Shown: positions 30,226 to 39,459 of the stretch, piece by piece
How positions within the stretch are numbered: the first letter of the stretch is position 1
How the letters are laid out: each line of letters starts with the position of its first letter
IMG/VR virus record: IMGVR_UViG_3300046804_001782
Span: 1-64,000 of that record
Length of the DNA: 64,000 bases
Source: a virus
Strand: one strand, 5' to 3'
Notes under the pieces: generated by a model
Database searches by the model: none
Told to the model about the DNA's origin: nothing
The model's input: the letters and a program-made list of their open reading frames with translations, nothing else
Translations under genes and position numbers: made by a program

Positions 30226-31244
30226 CGCAAGAAAACCTTTCTCGCCTCTTCAACAAGGGCATCCTTGAGATCTATCTCTGACCTCACAGCAGCGATAAGT
30301 GCATCCTTACCTTGCCACTTACTATCGTTATAGGAATAATAAGCACCAGCACGCTTAATAATATCTGTGGAAATACAGATGTTTACTACATCCTTAACGG
30401 TGTCATACTCTCCGAGTGAAAAGCCATTAGAATCTGCAAAGTAAAAGTCAACTACGGCAACCTGCTGAGGGCGGTAGGACTTGTTCTTCAAAGTACGGGC
30501 CTTGACAGTCTGTCCTACTGCTTCGTCCTTTTCTTTGAGCCACTCATCTCGCTTAACCTCAACGCGAGTGAAGTAGTGGAAATTCTTAGCCTTGCCACCG
30601 GGAGTTGTACGGTTGTCACCGTACATGACACCAATCTTCTCACGCCACTGGTTAATGATAAGACCTGTACATGGTCGATCTTCTTGAATAAGGGATCGCT
30701 TCTGGGCCTTTCCTGATTTGCGGAAGAACTTGCCAGTAAGACGAGCACCTAGACCCATAGTGAACTCGTCCATCATCTTCTCTGCCTCATCACCCGGAAC
30801 AAGTGCAGGTAGTGAATCAATCACGATGCAGTCAACGGCACGGTTGTCCAGAGCACGGATAACGAGGTCAAAGGCATGCTCCATTACATTCGTCTCTACC
30901 ACCCATAGGCGTTCTAGATCAACACCAATGGCCTTGGCATACTGCGGAACGTATTCCTCAGCAGCAATCCACATAGCACACCATTCCGGGTCAAGGGCTT
31001 GATTGGCGGCTATGGTCTTATAAGCCAAGGCTGTCTTACCACTGCTTTCATCGCCAATGATCTCTGACCATTGGTTTGCGGGCCAGCCACCACCAAGCAT
31101 CAAGTCAAAAGCGAGAACACCTGTGGTAATCCGGGGTATTTCTTCTTTGACTTCACTGCCTCGTACAACAATGTCTTCACCGTACTTCTTATTAATAGAA
31201 GTAATAATATATTCAAGAGTCTCACGACTCTCATTTTTTGACAC
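30222..31244 (-). CDS. recA: RecA/UvsX-type recombinase
   Basis: 340 residues. Walker A GDESSGKT (64-71); Walker B VDCIVIDSLPAL; L2/NQ region INQWREKIGVMYGDNRTTPG, very close to bacterial RecA, and the following GGKAKNFHYFTRVEVKR. Catalyses ATP-dependent strand exchange; here probably recombination-dependent replication with the nearby nucleases and SSB-like protein. AGGAGATTA precedes the start. Confidence 0.95.
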   Translation of the reverse strand: MSKNESRETLEYIITSINKKYGEDIVVRGSEVKEEIPRITTGVLAFDLMLGGGWPANQWSEIIGDESSGKTALAYKTIAANQALDPEWCAMWIAAEEYVPQYAKAIGVDLERLWVVETNVMEHAFDLVIRALDNRAVDCIVIDSLPALVPGDEAEKMMDEFTMGLGARLTGKFFRKSGKAQKRSLIQEDRPCTGLIINQWREKIGVMYGDNRTTPGGKAKNFHYFTRVEVKRDEWLKEKDEAVGQTVKARTLKNKSYRPQQVAVVDFYFADSNGFSLGEYDTVKDVVNICISTDIIKRAGAYYSYNDSKWQGKDALIAAVRSEIDLKDALVEEARKVFLR

Positions 31245-31257
31245 GTTAATCTCCTAA

Positions 31258-31656
31258 TTATCCCCAGTTAGATTCGGTACCTTGGGTGTACAGACCTGTC
31301 CAACCACATTCAAAACAGCGTGGTGCTGGACTCTTTCCTTGAATTGTAGTGTTTCCGTTACGGGAAACACGGCTAAAAACATGCTGGCTTCCGCACTCCG
31401 GGCAATACATATTTCCCTCTTTACGTGCTGCTTCTCCACCCTTCCACAGACGTATTGCATCTCCCATGTGTATCTCTTCAGTAGGGGGACGCTCTTCATC
31501 AAGAACACGCGCCTGTGGTTGCTGCTGTTGCTGTGGGTACTGAATCTGATGACCAATGCGAATGGGTGGCGATACGGGTGGTACCGATGTGCGCGAAGAC
31601 GGTGCTGGTGTATTTGGAGTGTTGGACAGTTTCCTTGCCCACCAATCGGATGCCAT
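31258..31656 (-). CDS. Protein with Pro/Gln-rich linker and zinc ribbon
   Basis: 132 residues, MASDWWARKLSNTPNTPAPS then a Gln run (PQQQQQPQ), a short helix, and CPECGSQHVFSR...CFECGWTG, a two-knuckle zinc ribbon. Upstream of recA in the same operon. No family named. Confidence 0.7.
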   Translation of the reverse strand: MASDWWARKLSNTPNTPAPSSRTSVPPVSPPIRIGHQIQYPQQQQQPQARVLDEERPPTEEIHMGDAIRLWKGGEAARKEGNMYCPECGSQHVFSRVSRNGNTTIQGKSPAPRCFECGWTGLYTQGTESNWG

Positions 31657-32066
31657 TATTCCTCTCCCATTATGAGTTTCTTTATGTCTATAGAAGACGT
31701 TCCTTTACCCATATTATCAAGGTAGTCAATGTGTTGGGAATCAAAAAGATGTATCAAAGTAGCGATGGCATATGACGTAACAAATACTCTAGACGCTTCC
31801 TCTTGTTCATCATTAAAGTTATTAACTTTAGAAGTTGTTTCTACTATCCAGTTAGCACACTTATGTATTTCATCAATAATACCTAGATCAAAAAGTACTA
31901 GCCATTTAGAAAGTACGTCCATAATTTCATGCTTTTGTACGTCTTCTGACGGTATTGAGAATCCAGAAAGGTGTGCCAGTTCCTGACCATTTGTAATAGA
32001 AAGAGAAAGATGAAAGTTTCTTTTTTCCAAAGATTCATTTCGTTCTATTGGTGCATCTTCCATCAT
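31656..32066 (-). CDS. Helical protein of unknown function (136 aa)
   Basis: MMEDAPIERNESLEKRNFHL; beta N-terminus then several helices (ILVD-type MDVLSKWLVLFDLGIIDEIH; VFVTSYAIATLIHLF). Lies between polA and the zinc-ribbon gene; ATGA overlap with polA. Codon use looks like its neighbours. Not recognised. Confidence 0.65.
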   Translation of the reverse strand: MMEDAPIERNESLEKRNFHLSLSITNGQELAHLSGFSIPSEDVQKHEIMDVLSKWLVLFDLGIIDEIHKCANWIVETTSKVNNFNDEQEEASRVFVTSYAIATLIHLFDSQHIDYLDNMGKGTSSIDIKKLIMGEE

Positions 32067-34150
32067 TTTCCCTTTGCGTCAGACCAACTATGTGCGGAGT
32101 GGCAGGACACCTTGATAGGTATTCCCTCAATGACTGTCCCATCTCCCATCGCTTTTGTAAATATGGGAATCATATCAGCCACTTCCTCAGTAGGTACCAT
32201 AACCACCAGTTCGTCGTGTACTTGCACCAACATCTTAGCATTTGTATTATTAAATGCTTCAAATACACCTATCATTGCTTTTTTACAAATATCAGCAGCG
32301 GATCCCTGAACCACGGCGTTAATAGCCTGTCTTTCTGCACGTGCTTTTAGAGACATATCTGATGATGTGATGTCTGGAAGCCTACGTCGTCTTCCAGAAA
32401 TGGTACTCACATATCCTTGTCGGATGGCCGTGTGTATAACAGACTGTTTCCAAACGGTGATACCTTTAAACTGCTTGTAGTAGTTTTCGATCACAAACCT
32501 TGCATGATCTATAGAAACACCGGTGGTGTTTGCCAACTTAGTTGGTCCTCCACCATATGCTGTGAGGAAGTTAACACCTTTTCCCAGTTGTCTCTCTTCT
32601 GGAGTAACGTCTTTGGGATCCTTTTTCAGAATTAGGGCGGCGGCACCGGCATGGATGTCGGCACCAGTTTTAAAGAACTCGCTCATCTTTGGGTCGTGAG
32701 AAAACATGCACATTACACGCAACTCAATCTGATCATAGTCAGCAACTAACAGAGAGTAGCCGGGTGGTGCAACGAACAACTTACGAACACTACTGTCTCG
32801 TGGAATGTTTTGAAGGTTTGGGTTTGATGAGGACATACGTCCCGTTGTTGTCCTGTGGAGATGGAACGACGGGTGCAACTTTTGCTTATTAAGTTTTGTA
32901 AGAAGACTATCAACGTACGTTGATTTCATTTTCTTTGTTTCAGACCAATCAAGAAGCAAAGGAATGATTGGATGCTTTGCTTCCATAGCCCGTAGTGATT
33001 CCTCGTCAACGGAAGCAGCACCAGTTTTGGTTTGCTTACTTGACTTTAATCCTAAACCACCTTCTGATTTCTTAGAGAACAATAATTGTTGTTTATGTTT
33101 TGTGCTGTCTGGATTGAATCCGGGCGAAACGTAGGACAACATGGAAACAAGTAGATCATTTAGTTTCCCATCAAGTTCTTTGCCTAGTTTTGACATTGAC
33201 CTTTTGTCTACATTGATCCCATTATTCTCCATATCCATAAGAACATGGAGAACTTGATTATCCTGTTCTAGACAAGCCACAAGGTCTGGCTTTGTCTTTA
33301 TGCGATTCCACAGTTTTTTGTAGAGCAACCAAGTCCAACGGACATCTAGGTGTACGTACTCTGAGGCTTGAGCAAACGATACTTGATTAATTATCTTTCC
33401 AAGTTTTCCGTACCTGTGGTAGGGATCAAACCCGTCGAAGTTGTTGTGAAGCAATTTCTCCAAAGAGTAACCCGAAAGGTTTTCATCAAGGACGTGCTGC
33501 ATGAGCATGGTGTCCATGTATGGACCGGGGGGTAGAGCATCGTAATACTTAGTAATAGATCTAGCATCAAACTTTACGTTGTGCCCGATCTTTAAAAGAT
33601 CGCTAAAGAAAATTGTCTTCAATGTCTCAAAAACAACTGTCTTGTTTAGTTGTTCTGGTGGTTCGGTAAACTCGGCTGGTTTGTAGTACCGGGCTTTTGC
33701 CAGCGATTCCTTACCGCTTTTTAGGATGCTGCGATAACCCGGAGGTGGAACCGTACTACCATCACCACGTTCTTCTGGGGTGATTACCTTACCGTTCGGG
33801 TGACCCATAGGAATAGCCCATGATTTTCCATCAATGGCAATGCCTATCCAGAAAACCTCATTACGAAGGGGATCAAGTGCTAGTTGATTTTCCCACTTCG
33901 TTATTATTGTTTCTTTTGACCGTGCAAGTATGTCTGAACTAGTCGTTTTGAGACTCTTTTTATGTTCTTTCCACTCATCTTCAATGAGTGAAAGCACGTC
34001 CTGATGTCGTTCTACTAATCCGCGTGTCTCTACGTCAAAACAAAACCTACCTGCCTCTTGTACCTCTGCTACAACTTGCTGTAGTTGTTCAACTGTGTAA
34101 ACGACAAGGGGGGCCGTATGGCCCCCCTCGTTGGGATCCCCCACCGACAT
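32063..34150 (-). CDS. polA: DNA polymerase I (family A) with 3'-5' exonuclease domain
   Basis: 695 residues. Exonuclease: FDVETRG (D39, E41), KIGHNVKFDAR, DTMLMQHVLDE. Polymerase: TTGRMSSSNPNLQNIP, motif A LLVADYDQIELRVM, motif B RQLGKGVNFLTAYGGG, motif C MLVQVHDELVV. No 5'-3' exonuclease domain, as usual for phage replicative enzymes. Both exonuclease aspartates appear intact. The first 15 codons contain a strong hairpin (34107-34128). Confidence 0.97.
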   Translation of the reverse strand: MSVGDPNEGGHTAPLVVYTVEQLQQVVAEVQEAGRFCFDVETRGLVERHQDVLSLIEDEWKEHKKSLKTTSSDILARSKETIITKWENQLALDPLRNEVFWIGIAIDGKSWAIPMGHPNGKVITPEERGDGSTVPPPGYRSILKSGKESLAKARYYKPAEFTEPPEQLNKTVVFETLKTIFFSDLLKIGHNVKFDARSITKYYDALPPGPYMDTMLMQHVLDENLSGYSLEKLLHNNFDGFDPYHRYGKLGKIINQVSFAQASEYVHLDVRWTWLLYKKLWNRIKTKPDLVACLEQDNQVLHVLMDMENNGINVDKRSMSKLGKELDGKLNDLLVSMLSYVSPGFNPDSTKHKQQLLFSKKSEGGLGLKSSKQTKTGAASVDEESLRAMEAKHPIIPLLLDWSETKKMKSTYVDSLLTKLNKQKLHPSFHLHRTTTGRMSSSNPNLQNIPRDSSVRKLFVAPPGYSLLVADYDQIELRVMCMFSHDPKMSEFFKTGADIHAGAAALILKKDPKDVTPEERQLGKGVNFLTAYGGGPTKLANTTGVSIDHARFVIENYYKQFKGITVWKQSVIHTAIRQGYVSTISGRRRRLPDITSSDMSLKARAERQAINAVVQGSAADICKKAMIGVFEAFNNTNAKMLVQVHDELVVMVPTEEVADMIPIFTKAMGDGTVIEGIPIKVSCHSAHSWSDAKGK
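34107..34128. other. Strong GC hairpin within the first codons of polA
   Basis: AGGGGGGCC (34107-34115), loop GTAT, GGCCCCCCT (34120-34128): nine perfect pairs, coding around EGGHTAPL. It lies 25-46 bp after the stop of the SSB-like gene. It has the shape of a terminator stem but lacks a full T-run on the minus strand. It may lower polymerase expression relative to the SSB. Confidence 0.6.
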
Positions 34151-34152
34151 GT

Positions 34153-34893
34153 TCAGTCGTCCAGTTCTTCCTTGGCGATATCAAGGAGTGTCTTGTATTC
34201 TGGAATTTGAATGATGGAAGCATCATACGCCTTTTTGCGTAGACGCTTAAGGTCGTCTTCGTCAAGAGGCTCTACGCTGTAGTCCTCTAGATCCCGATCC
34301 CTCAACATTTGATGGTTTGTTGATGAGCGAGCACCCTTACCACTACGAGAGATAGCCCAGTAGTGCTTTGTGAGAGGCCCTTGACGTGGATCGACAGAGA
34401 AGTTCTTCAACTGGTCAATAACACGTGCGCCAACCTCGTATGACTTAATGAGTGGCTCTTCATGGTCAACGAGAAGCGCAACATTGAAGTTAAAGCGGCT
34501 GGATGGCCGGTTACCAGCATCGCAAAGAGGACAACCCTTTGACGAGAGGTCAGCAATGCAGGTGAAAGACTTTTGTCCGGGTCGCTCAATCCAATGTTGG
34601 CGAAGGACGGCGTATGGCTCGTCTTCCAAAAACTTAACGATGACAGGATCGTCACCAACCTTAAGACGCTGTGCAAAAGAGGAATCAGAAGAGACTACAG
34701 ATTCAACGGCACCCCAACCACGCTTAATGGTGCGTGGAGACGGGGGTGTATCGTCATCGTCGTCATCTACAACTTTGCTCTTTGTCTTTAGAGTTCCTAC
34801 ATCTTCTTGCTCGTCCGAATTATCTTCGGAGTACTTCTTTGCAGTTGCCCTGCGTACGGGCATTTCATCTTCGTCGTCGTCGTATCGTCCCAT
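34153..34893 (-). CDS. Single-stranded-DNA-binding-protein-like (gp32-type)
   Basis: 246 residues. Acidic N-terminus (MGRYDDDEDEMPVRR), then KFLEDEPYAVLRQHWI, SFTCIADLSSKGCPLCDAGN (zinc knuckle), and FNFNVALLVDHEEP; the order matches the SSB-like proteins of actinophages that resemble T4 gp32 with its zinc site. It stands directly before polA. Assignment is by pattern and position. Confidence 0.72.
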   Translation of the reverse strand: MGRYDDDEDEMPVRRATAKKYSEDNSDEQEDVGTLKTKSKVVDDDDDDTPPSPRTIKRGWGAVESVVSSDSSFAQRLKVGDDPVIVKFLEDEPYAVLRQHWIERPGQKSFTCIADLSSKGCPLCDAGNRPSSRFNFNVALLVDHEEPLIKSYEVGARVIDQLKNFSVDPRQGPLTKHYWAISRSGKGARSSTNHQMLRDRDLEDYSVEPLDEDDLKRLRKKAYDASIIQIPEYKTLLDIAKEELDD

Positions 34894-34917
34894 GATTATC
34901 CCTTTGTGTGTGTGTTG

Positions 34918-35355
34918 TTACTTTGTTGGCCAGTTGTTTTTGATGTGTTGTCTGAAACCATCCCAGTCACTGTGGGCTGGGTCATCTATCTTAAAGGATT
35001 CTGCCGCTGCAATCAAGAGTTCTAACTGTGCGACACTGTATAAACGGCGACCTTTGCTTGGTTTACCGGGAATCTGTTCTCCTGACGGAGCAGGAGTTCT
35101 GTAGGTTGCTTTAGGTATCCAACCTTGTGATTCCCACATTCGGATCGTTATCGCCTTGCGTCCCAATGCCTTCGCTAACTGTCCCACAGTGAACAACTCA
35201 ATGTCAAGACCTGCTATGCGATACGTTTTTGGTTTTGCACCATTGAACAGATCTATGGCTGGTTTTTGTTTGTTGTTAACATTTCTGTTTTTAGGAGGAG
35301 TATTACCGGGCCAGTCGGGAAGATCTCCCAGCAATTCCATAGGGTCACGACTCAT
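34918..35355 (-). CDS. MerR-like HTH protein
   Basis: 145 residues. Disordered Pro/Asn N-terminus; residues ~55-125 form a MerR-type winged helix: LFTVGQLAKALGRKAITIRM, WESQGWIPKATYRTP, GRRLYSVAQLELL. No effector domain. Likely a regulator or a DNA-binding replication accessory. Confidence 0.75.
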   Translation of the reverse strand: MSRDPMELLGDLPDWPGNTPPKNRNVNNKQKPAIDLFNGAKPKTYRIAGLDIELFTVGQLAKALGRKAITIRMWESQGWIPKATYRTPAPSGEQIPGKPSKGRRLYSVAQLELLIAAAESFKIDDPAHSDWDGFRQHIKNNWPTK

Positions 35356-35779
35356 CTATGTATGCCTTCTTTTCAACAACCTTAAATGCCCACGTTACTT
35401 TTTCTTTATTAAAAGATTCAATGATAGGAGAGGCTTCTCTGTGCTCCCAAGCGTAAGCAAGCAGTTTATCTTCATCGACTACTTCTTTGAAGATCACGCG
35501 TTTTACATCATTAAAAATACCTTCTGACTTTGCCCACTGTTCCGCTGACTCTTCATCAAAGGATAGGGAGGAACGCCTTTCCTTTTTCAACTGCCTATTT
35601 CCTGCCGGGAGCCAGAGGTTTCCTTTTTCATCTGGTTGTCCCTGCTCATCGACAAGTCGTGTAAGAGCCTCTTTTAACTCATTCAGCCTAGTTGTAACCT
35701 TGTCCAACATAGATTTGGTATTTACATACTCTTCTGAGAGTCGCTCTATATCTTCTTTTGTGTACATGTTATGCCTCAT
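35345..35779 (-). CDS. Coiled-coil protein downstream of SNF2 helicase (minus arm)
   Basis: 144 residues; ATGA overlap with the helicase gene (an ATG at 35767 with GAGG in front is an alternative). N-terminal coiled coil (DIERLSEEYVNTKSMLDKVT), beta hairpin (GNLWLPAGNRQL), then ERRSSLSFDEESAEQWAKSE and a helical end. Same layout as the protein at 14056-14418, also downstream of an SNF2 gene. Confidence 0.72.
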   Translation of the reverse strand: MRHNMYTKEDIERLSEEYVNTKSMLDKVTTRLNELKEALTRLVDEQGQPDEKGNLWLPAGNRQLKKERRSSLSFDEESAEQWAKSEGIFNDVKRVIFKEVVDEDKLLAYAWEHREASPIIESFNKEKVTWAFKVVEKKAYIDES

Positions 35780-37329
35780 ATATTTGAAGAACGTAAAAAG
35801 GACGATAAGGTACTTAAGGTGATATCCATACCCCCACGTATGTCATGATGTTTACCATCAACAAACGCTTCATTTACAGATCGTTTATGTTGAAGCATGT
35901 CATATTGTCTTTCTTCAATACTTCCTTGCATCACAAACGTTGCAATAGTTACGTGTTCAAAGGTGGATGACAATCTGATAATCCTTGCTTCTCGTTGTTC
36001 TAGTTTGCCACTAGACCAAGGTAAGTCGTAAGATATTAAATAGTTTGCCATAGGTAGATCAACACCGTAACCACCGGCATCTGATGACAAAAACACTCTA
36101 ACATGATCGTCTGTAGAAAACTTCTGTTTTGCCACATCTTTTTCATCTGAAGACATATCTCCAGTGAACTTTACGCATTGTGTTAGTTTGTTAAGACGTT
36201 GTTCTATGATGTCTAGATTCTTTTTAAAGAAAGAAAACAATACAACTTTATTATTTGGTTCTTCTGAAAGAATCTGTTCTACGTAATCAACCACTGCATC
36301 AAGTTTTGGGGTCGCTGTAGTAGTAACCATGCCCTTTTGAACAATTGAATGAGCATAAACACTGCCCGCTTTTGATCCTGTTTCTTCTAATTGTTTTGCA
36401 GAAACTCTGATGAGGTCTGGATTGTCACAGAGCATGCGGAGCACGGTAAGGCGGGACATTATTTCCCCTTGAGCCTCATTTGAGGATGGGTCGTTGTAGT
36501 GCTTCCATAAATTAAAGCCTGCACCGTGTTTAGATACTGCTTGCTGCAATTGGTGAAGAAGGTCAGAGGATATAGAACGGTATAAAGCAGCACCTTGTAT
36601 ATCAAAAGGAACCGGTATCACTTGATGAATAATCTTTGGAAGTTGATCGGCAATCTCTTCTCTTGTTTTTCGTATAAGACATTCCGTCAATGATTTATGT
36701 AATACGTTAAGATTTTTATACCGGGTGGGCCTGCCAAAGTGATCACGAACTATAAAGGTGCGATCAAACTCTCTGAAATTTCCCAGAACAGATGGGTCTA
36801 CAAACTCCATAATACTAAACAACTCTTCAGGTTTATTCTCAATGGGTTGTCCAGTTAGTGCAAAACGATAGGGAACTGGTTTAGATAACTTTTTAAGAAA
36901 CCTAGATCTCTTGCTTGAGCGAGATTTTAATAAGGTTGCTTCATCAATGACCAAGGATTGCCATGTGTAGTGCTTTAGTTTTAACACGTCGCGCATCAAA
37001 GATTCTGGATTTACGATTATGTATTTTGTTGAGATGGAAGTTTTCCATAAACGATCTCTAACAGACGGACTGCCATCTATAACAATTACATTAGAATCTG
37101 TAAACTTTTCTATTTCCCGTTTCCACTGATACTTCAACGCCGCTGGAACAACCACTAAACAGCGGTCTACTTCACCTTGTTGAAAAAGTGTCTCAACAGC
37201 AGCAAGCGTTGTAACAGTCTTACCCCCACCCATAGTAATACCAAGAAGCATGGTGCCACGATCCACCATCTTGTCCACAGCCTCTTGTTGATACGGATAT
37301 AGGGTTCCTTTAAACACTAGGACACCCAA
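35776..37329 (-). CDS. SNF2-family helicase/translocase (minus arm)
   Basis: 517 residues. LYPYQQEAVDKMVDRGTMLL, Walker A MGGGKT (33-38), motif II IDEATLL (DEAT rather than the usual DEAH), motif III ALTGQPIEN, motif V/VI region SDAGGYGVDLPMANYLISYD and KLEQREARIIRLSS. Only distantly like the plus-arm helicase. Sits between primase and the coiled-coil protein in the replication operon, so a fork-remodelling or origin role is plausible. Confidence 0.88.
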   Translation of the reverse strand: MGVLVFKGTLYPYQQEAVDKMVDRGTMLLGITMGGGKTVTTLAAVETLFQQGEVDRCLVVVPAALKYQWKREIEKFTDSNVIVIDGSPSVRDRLWKTSISTKYIIVNPESLMRDVLKLKHYTWQSLVIDEATLLKSRSSKRSRFLKKLSKPVPYRFALTGQPIENKPEELFSIMEFVDPSVLGNFREFDRTFIVRDHFGRPTRYKNLNVLHKSLTECLIRKTREEIADQLPKIIHQVIPVPFDIQGAALYRSISSDLLHQLQQAVSKHGAGFNLWKHYNDPSSNEAQGEIMSRLTVLRMLCDNPDLIRVSAKQLEETGSKAGSVYAHSIVQKGMVTTTATPKLDAVVDYVEQILSEEPNNKVVLFSFFKKNLDIIEQRLNKLTQCVKFTGDMSSDEKDVAKQKFSTDDHVRVFLSSDAGGYGVDLPMANYLISYDLPWSSGKLEQREARIIRLSSTFEHVTIATFVMQGSIEERQYDMLQHKRSVNEAFVDGKHHDIRGGMDITLSTLSSFLRSSNI

Positions 37330-38237
37330 GGAGGCAACACTGTAGCGGTTTTTAAACCCTGCTCAATCTCGTCGTCGGTCATGTCCCCGATGTCTTTCGC
37401 ATCAGTAGACGAGTAATTCCACCAGCGTGTACCGCGACGAGGAGTTCCAAGGTTTTTCATGATTCTCTTACTGGCTTCCTTACCGGCCTTATCATTATCC
37501 ATTGCAATAATGATACTGTCAGCGATGGCCGTTAGCAATCTCAATTGCTGAGTGCTGACTTGTGCTCCAAAGGATGCCAGTGCTTGTGGTTTATCAAAAA
37601 CACCAGCAAAGCGTATAACGTCCAAAGGAGACTCAACAAGTATGGCAGTTTTACTGCGGAATCTTTCAATGCCAAATAACGTTGTACTCTTTTCTACTCC
37701 TATTGGGTAGTTTCTTACATGTCCGACTTTCTTTTCTTGCCAGCCACGGAGTATCCCTGTTGTGTCAAAAATGGGTATCGCCCATGATTTGTTCTGGGAA
37801 TTCCATCTAACTCCATAAGAAAAAACAATATCAGGGTCTAATCCCCTCATATAACATTTCTTATCAGACACTCGGCTAAAAGAAAAGAACTGGGTTGGAT
37901 CGAACTGGTGTTCTATTTCCTGTTGTTTAGGAGATAACAAACGATTTAAACCGTGAGTTACAAGCATCTTTTGAACACCAAAGGTATCAACAGAACCATT
38001 AGATAGTTCATTGATCAGCATGGACAATGTACCTCTTGCTCCACAAGAGAAACAAAGCCACAGACCTGATTCGGCGTTCATACTCCACGATGGGTTGGAG
38101 TCTTCATGTCCAGTAACTCTGCGGTGAACTGGGCATTTACCGGTGATTTCACGATCACCGGCCCTCTTTACAGCAACACCTAGATCTAATAAAACCGCTA
38201 GTAAATCAGTCGAATGATGGATTGACATCGTAGTCAT
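37317..38237 (-). CDS. dnaG: DnaG-type primase (zinc finger plus TOPRIM)
   Basis: 306 residues from the ATG at 38237 (GAGGT 9 bp before; ATGs at 38243 and 38228 are alternatives). CHC2-type zinc finger C35-x2-H38 ... C62-x2-C65 (CPVH, CFSC), then the TOPRIM domain ILVESPLDVIRFAG and SIIIAMDNDKAGKEA. No helicase domain, which matches the separate DnaB gene just upstream. Synthesises RNA primers. Confidence 0.9.
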   Translation of the reverse strand: MTTMSIHHSTDLLAVLLDLGVAVKRAGDREITGKCPVHRRVTGHEDSNPSWSMNAESGLWLCFSCGARGTLSMLINELSNGSVDTFGVQKMLVTHGLNRLLSPKQQEIEHQFDPTQFFSFSRVSDKKCYMRGLDPDIVFSYGVRWNSQNKSWAIPIFDTTGILRGWQEKKVGHVRNYPIGVEKSTTLFGIERFRSKTAILVESPLDVIRFAGVFDKPQALASFGAQVSTQQLRLLTAIADSIIIAMDNDKAGKEASKRIMKNLGTPRRGTRWWNYSSTDAKDIGDMTDDEIEQGLKTATVLPPWVS

Positions 38238-39459
38238 CACCATCTACCTCTTCAAATTCCATAGTGTTCCAGTCCCACTTGATGTGTACGACACCTGTTG
38301 GGGCTGAACGAGCAATGACTACTCGGATAATTGCTTGATCATCTAGATCTGGGTTTCTCTCAACGCCAAGAACGAGGTCTGCGTCCTGAGCAAAAGATGA
38401 CGAGTAGCCAATCGCATCAGCAGTTACTGCACGTGTTTTCTTATTATTAAGTTTCCAACCTAATACTTGTGTGGTAGCAACTACTGGAATGTCAAACCTC
38501 TGGGCCAACCGCTTTAGCGACCGGGTGATGTTGGTAAGAGCCTGTGGTGATCCCTTTGGTTCTCCTTCTTCATCATCCATGAGGTATACACCATCAACAA
38601 TGAGCAGATCAGGTTGGTATTCTTGCACCTTACTGGCCAAGGCACTAACAGTAGTTAGTGATGCCGTGTCTTCTGAAAAGACGAATGGTTGCATGTTCTT
38701 GCGTAGGGACAATGCCTTTCGTATCTTTTTCATATCTATGTCTGTGAGATCACCACTCAGGATCCGGGTATAGGGAACCTTAGAGATGAATGAGTCGTAA
38801 CGAGCCTCTTGCTCTTCGATGCTCATCTCAAAAGAAACAAACAAAGGACGCTTTCCATGTGTGTGGGCTGAGTTACCTATGATCAAAGCGAATAGAGACT
38901 TGCCTCGTTTAGGTTCTCCTACGAACACAATAAACTGTTGTGGGCGTAGACCATGAGTGATCCTATCAAGACCATGAAACCCAGTGGGAATACCACGCAA
39001 GGCATTGGGTGTTGCCCGTAACTCATCATACCTGATGAGTCTATTTTCCCAGTTTTGAATGATGTCGATGTCACGTAAGCGTGCTGACTCTACTGCTGTT
39101 TTTTGTAAGCCAGTAGTTAGTGTGGTTAAAGCACTATCAAGATCATCATTGTTGAGTTCAGGAATTGCTTCAGCAAGGGTGTCCATAAGGACACGCTTTT
39201 TGTAGTTGTTGAATATTTCATCAATAAGACGGGTAAATGGTTCGTCGGAAGCATCCTCTAAGTCAATGTCTCCAAACTCTTGTGAAAAGACACGTTCCGT
39301 AGGAACAGAACCATGTTCTCTGTAGAAGTCAAGTAACCAAGTCCATACCTTTGGCCATTCCCCACTGAGATGGTCTGGTTTTAATCCAGAACGTACGGCT
39401 ACTTGTATGTCTTTGTCATGTACGATTTTTGATATAAGAAGAAGTTCACTGGATGCCAT
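38206..39459 (-). CDS. dnaB: Replicative DnaB-type helicase
   Basis: 417 residues from ATG 39459 (TAATG overlap, GGGGAA upstream). N-terminal helical domain, linker, RecA-like core: GIPTGFHGLDRITHGLRPQQ, Walker A GEPKRGKS, Walker B LLIVDGVYLM, and DIPVVATTQ (motif 3). Unwinds the fork 5' to 3' as a hexamer; its loader is the DnaC-like protein at 39889-40473. Confidence 0.93.
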   Translation of the reverse strand: MASSELLLISKIVHDKDIQVAVRSGLKPDHLSGEWPKVWTWLLDFYREHGSVPTERVFSQEFGDIDLEDASDEPFTRLIDEIFNNYKKRVLMDTLAEAIPELNNDDLDSALTTLTTGLQKTAVESARLRDIDIIQNWENRLIRYDELRATPNALRGIPTGFHGLDRITHGLRPQQFIVFVGEPKRGKSLFALIIGNSAHTHGKRPLFVSFEMSIEEQEARYDSFISKVPYTRILSGDLTDIDMKKIRKALSLRKNMQPFVFSEDTASLTTVSALASKVQEYQPDLLIVDGVYLMDDEEGEPKGSPQALTNITRSLKRLAQRFDIPVVATTQVLGWKLNNKKTRAVTADAIGYSSSFAQDADLVLGVERNPDLDDQAIIRVVIARSAPTGVVHIKWDWNTMEFEEVDGDDYDVNPSFD

